Made by a program: the position numbers and the translations under genes. DNA of 5,069 nucleotides, taken from NCBI GenBank assembly GCA_023392115.1, contig JAEVZT010000433.1, positions 1-5,069 of the forward strand, read 5' to 3'. Shown one piece after another: positions 4,883 through 5,069 of this stretch. The notes under the pieces are model-generated. The model was given only the letters and a program-made list of their open reading frames with translations. It was not told the origin of the DNA and searched no databases. The DNA comes from Chloroflexota bacterium. Lineage in GTDB: Bacteria; Chloroflexota; Anaerolineae; Aggregatilineales; Phototrophicaceae. Positions within the stretch are counted from its first letter, which is position 1, and every line of letters begins with the position of its first letter.

Positions 4883-4905
4883 CGGGCGAGCCAGCGGCTC
4901 GCCCG
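4883..4905 (-). terminator. GC-rich hairpin downstream of the right-hand gene, possible terminator
   Basis: CGGGCGAGCC (4883-4892) and GGCTCGCCCG (4896-4905) form a perfect 10-bp stem with a 3-nt AGC loop. It starts 24 nt past the stop codon of the minus-strand gene entering from the right, the usual place for a terminator. On that strand it is followed by GCTGCGATTCTT, which has only a broken T-run, so it could be a weak terminator or an RNA-stabilising hairpin separating that gene from hicBA. Confidence 0.45.
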
Positions 4906-4928
4906 TATGTGCGCTCGGCTGACGGATT

Positions 4929-5069
4929 CTATCCCCGATAGTACTTCGGGTAGTCGCCGACGAGCAGGTAGAGCGGCGGCTCGTCCTCCTCGATCGTCGG
5001 GAAGCGCCCAACCGGGTCGTAGAAGCGGTTGTCGCTCTGGTCGTCGTTGACAGTTGACACTTCGCCGAC
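4929..5069 (-). CDS. C-terminal 46 residues of an unrecognised protein (5' end beyond the right edge)
   Basis: An open minus-strand frame enters at the window edge and ends at TAG (4931-4929), giving 46 residues ending YLLVGDYPKYYRG. The fragment is acidic and rich in Asp, Tyr and Pro (NDDQSDNRFYDPVGRFP, EEDEPPLYLLVGDYP), with no transmembrane segment. The Tyr/Asp/Pro composition would suit an extracytoplasmic C-terminus. I do not recognise a family from so short a piece. Support for it being a real gene comes from its codon use (GC-rich third positions like the neighbours) and the hairpin 24 nt after the stop codon. Confidence 0.6.
   Translation of the reverse strand, partial: VGEVSTVNDDQSDNRFYDPVGRFPTIEEDEPPLYLLVGDYPKYYRG

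Noticed and set aside
1..5069. CRISPR array, tRNA, rRNA, insertion sequence or attachment site
   Set aside because: No regularly spaced repeats, tRNA-like cloverleaf, rRNA segment, transposase motif or flanking inverted repeats were seen on reading both strands.

Overview
The window is GC-rich bacterial DNA with compact gene packing, strong G/C preference at third codon positions and poor Shine-Dalgarno sites. The gene content (a C-terminal J-domain protein, a dihydrodiol-dehydrogenase-like oxidoreductase, an ABC-F ATPase, a small hicBA pair, a secreted protein) would suit a Chloroflexota/Anaerolineae-type genome. That assignment is an impression from protein style; no marker gene here proves it.

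Layout, left to right. (1) Positions 1-368, minus strand: the N-terminal part of a secreted protein with a signal peptide, running off the left edge. (2) Positions 369-527: a divergent intergenic region with a good sigma70-type promoter facing right and a weaker one facing left on the same bases. (3) Positions 528-1460 and 1488-2483, plus strand: a two-gene unit coding for a protein with a C-terminal J domain and an uncharacterised, possibly degenerate nuclease-like N-terminal domain, then a Gfo/Idh/MocA oxidoreductase of the dihydrodiol dehydrogenase type. (4) Positions 2484-2706: a regulatory leader with a consensus -35 box, a -10 box, a 22-codon upstream ORF starting almost exactly at the predicted transcription start, alternative hairpins and a strong intrinsic terminator. 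(5) Positions 2707-4368: a full-length ABC-F protein of 553 aa. (6) Positions 4382-4812, minus strand: a hicB-hicA toxin-antitoxin operon with a 4-nt overlap, convergent with the ABC-F gene at a 13-bp gap. (7) Positions 4813-4928: the hicBA promoter region and a GC-rich hairpin. (8) Positions 4929-5069, minus strand: the last 46 codons of an unrecognised gene entering from the right.

The most interesting element is the leader of the ABC-F gene. Its layout is that expected of ribosome-mediated transcription attenuation: translation of a short peptide that senses ribosome inhibition, deciding whether a terminator ahead of a ribosome-acting ATPase forms. The hairpins and terminator are visible in the sequence; the regulatory function is inferred. 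Second is the J-domain protein, whose N-terminal half has the layout of a CoiA-like PD-(D/E)XK domain with apparent loss of catalytic residues.
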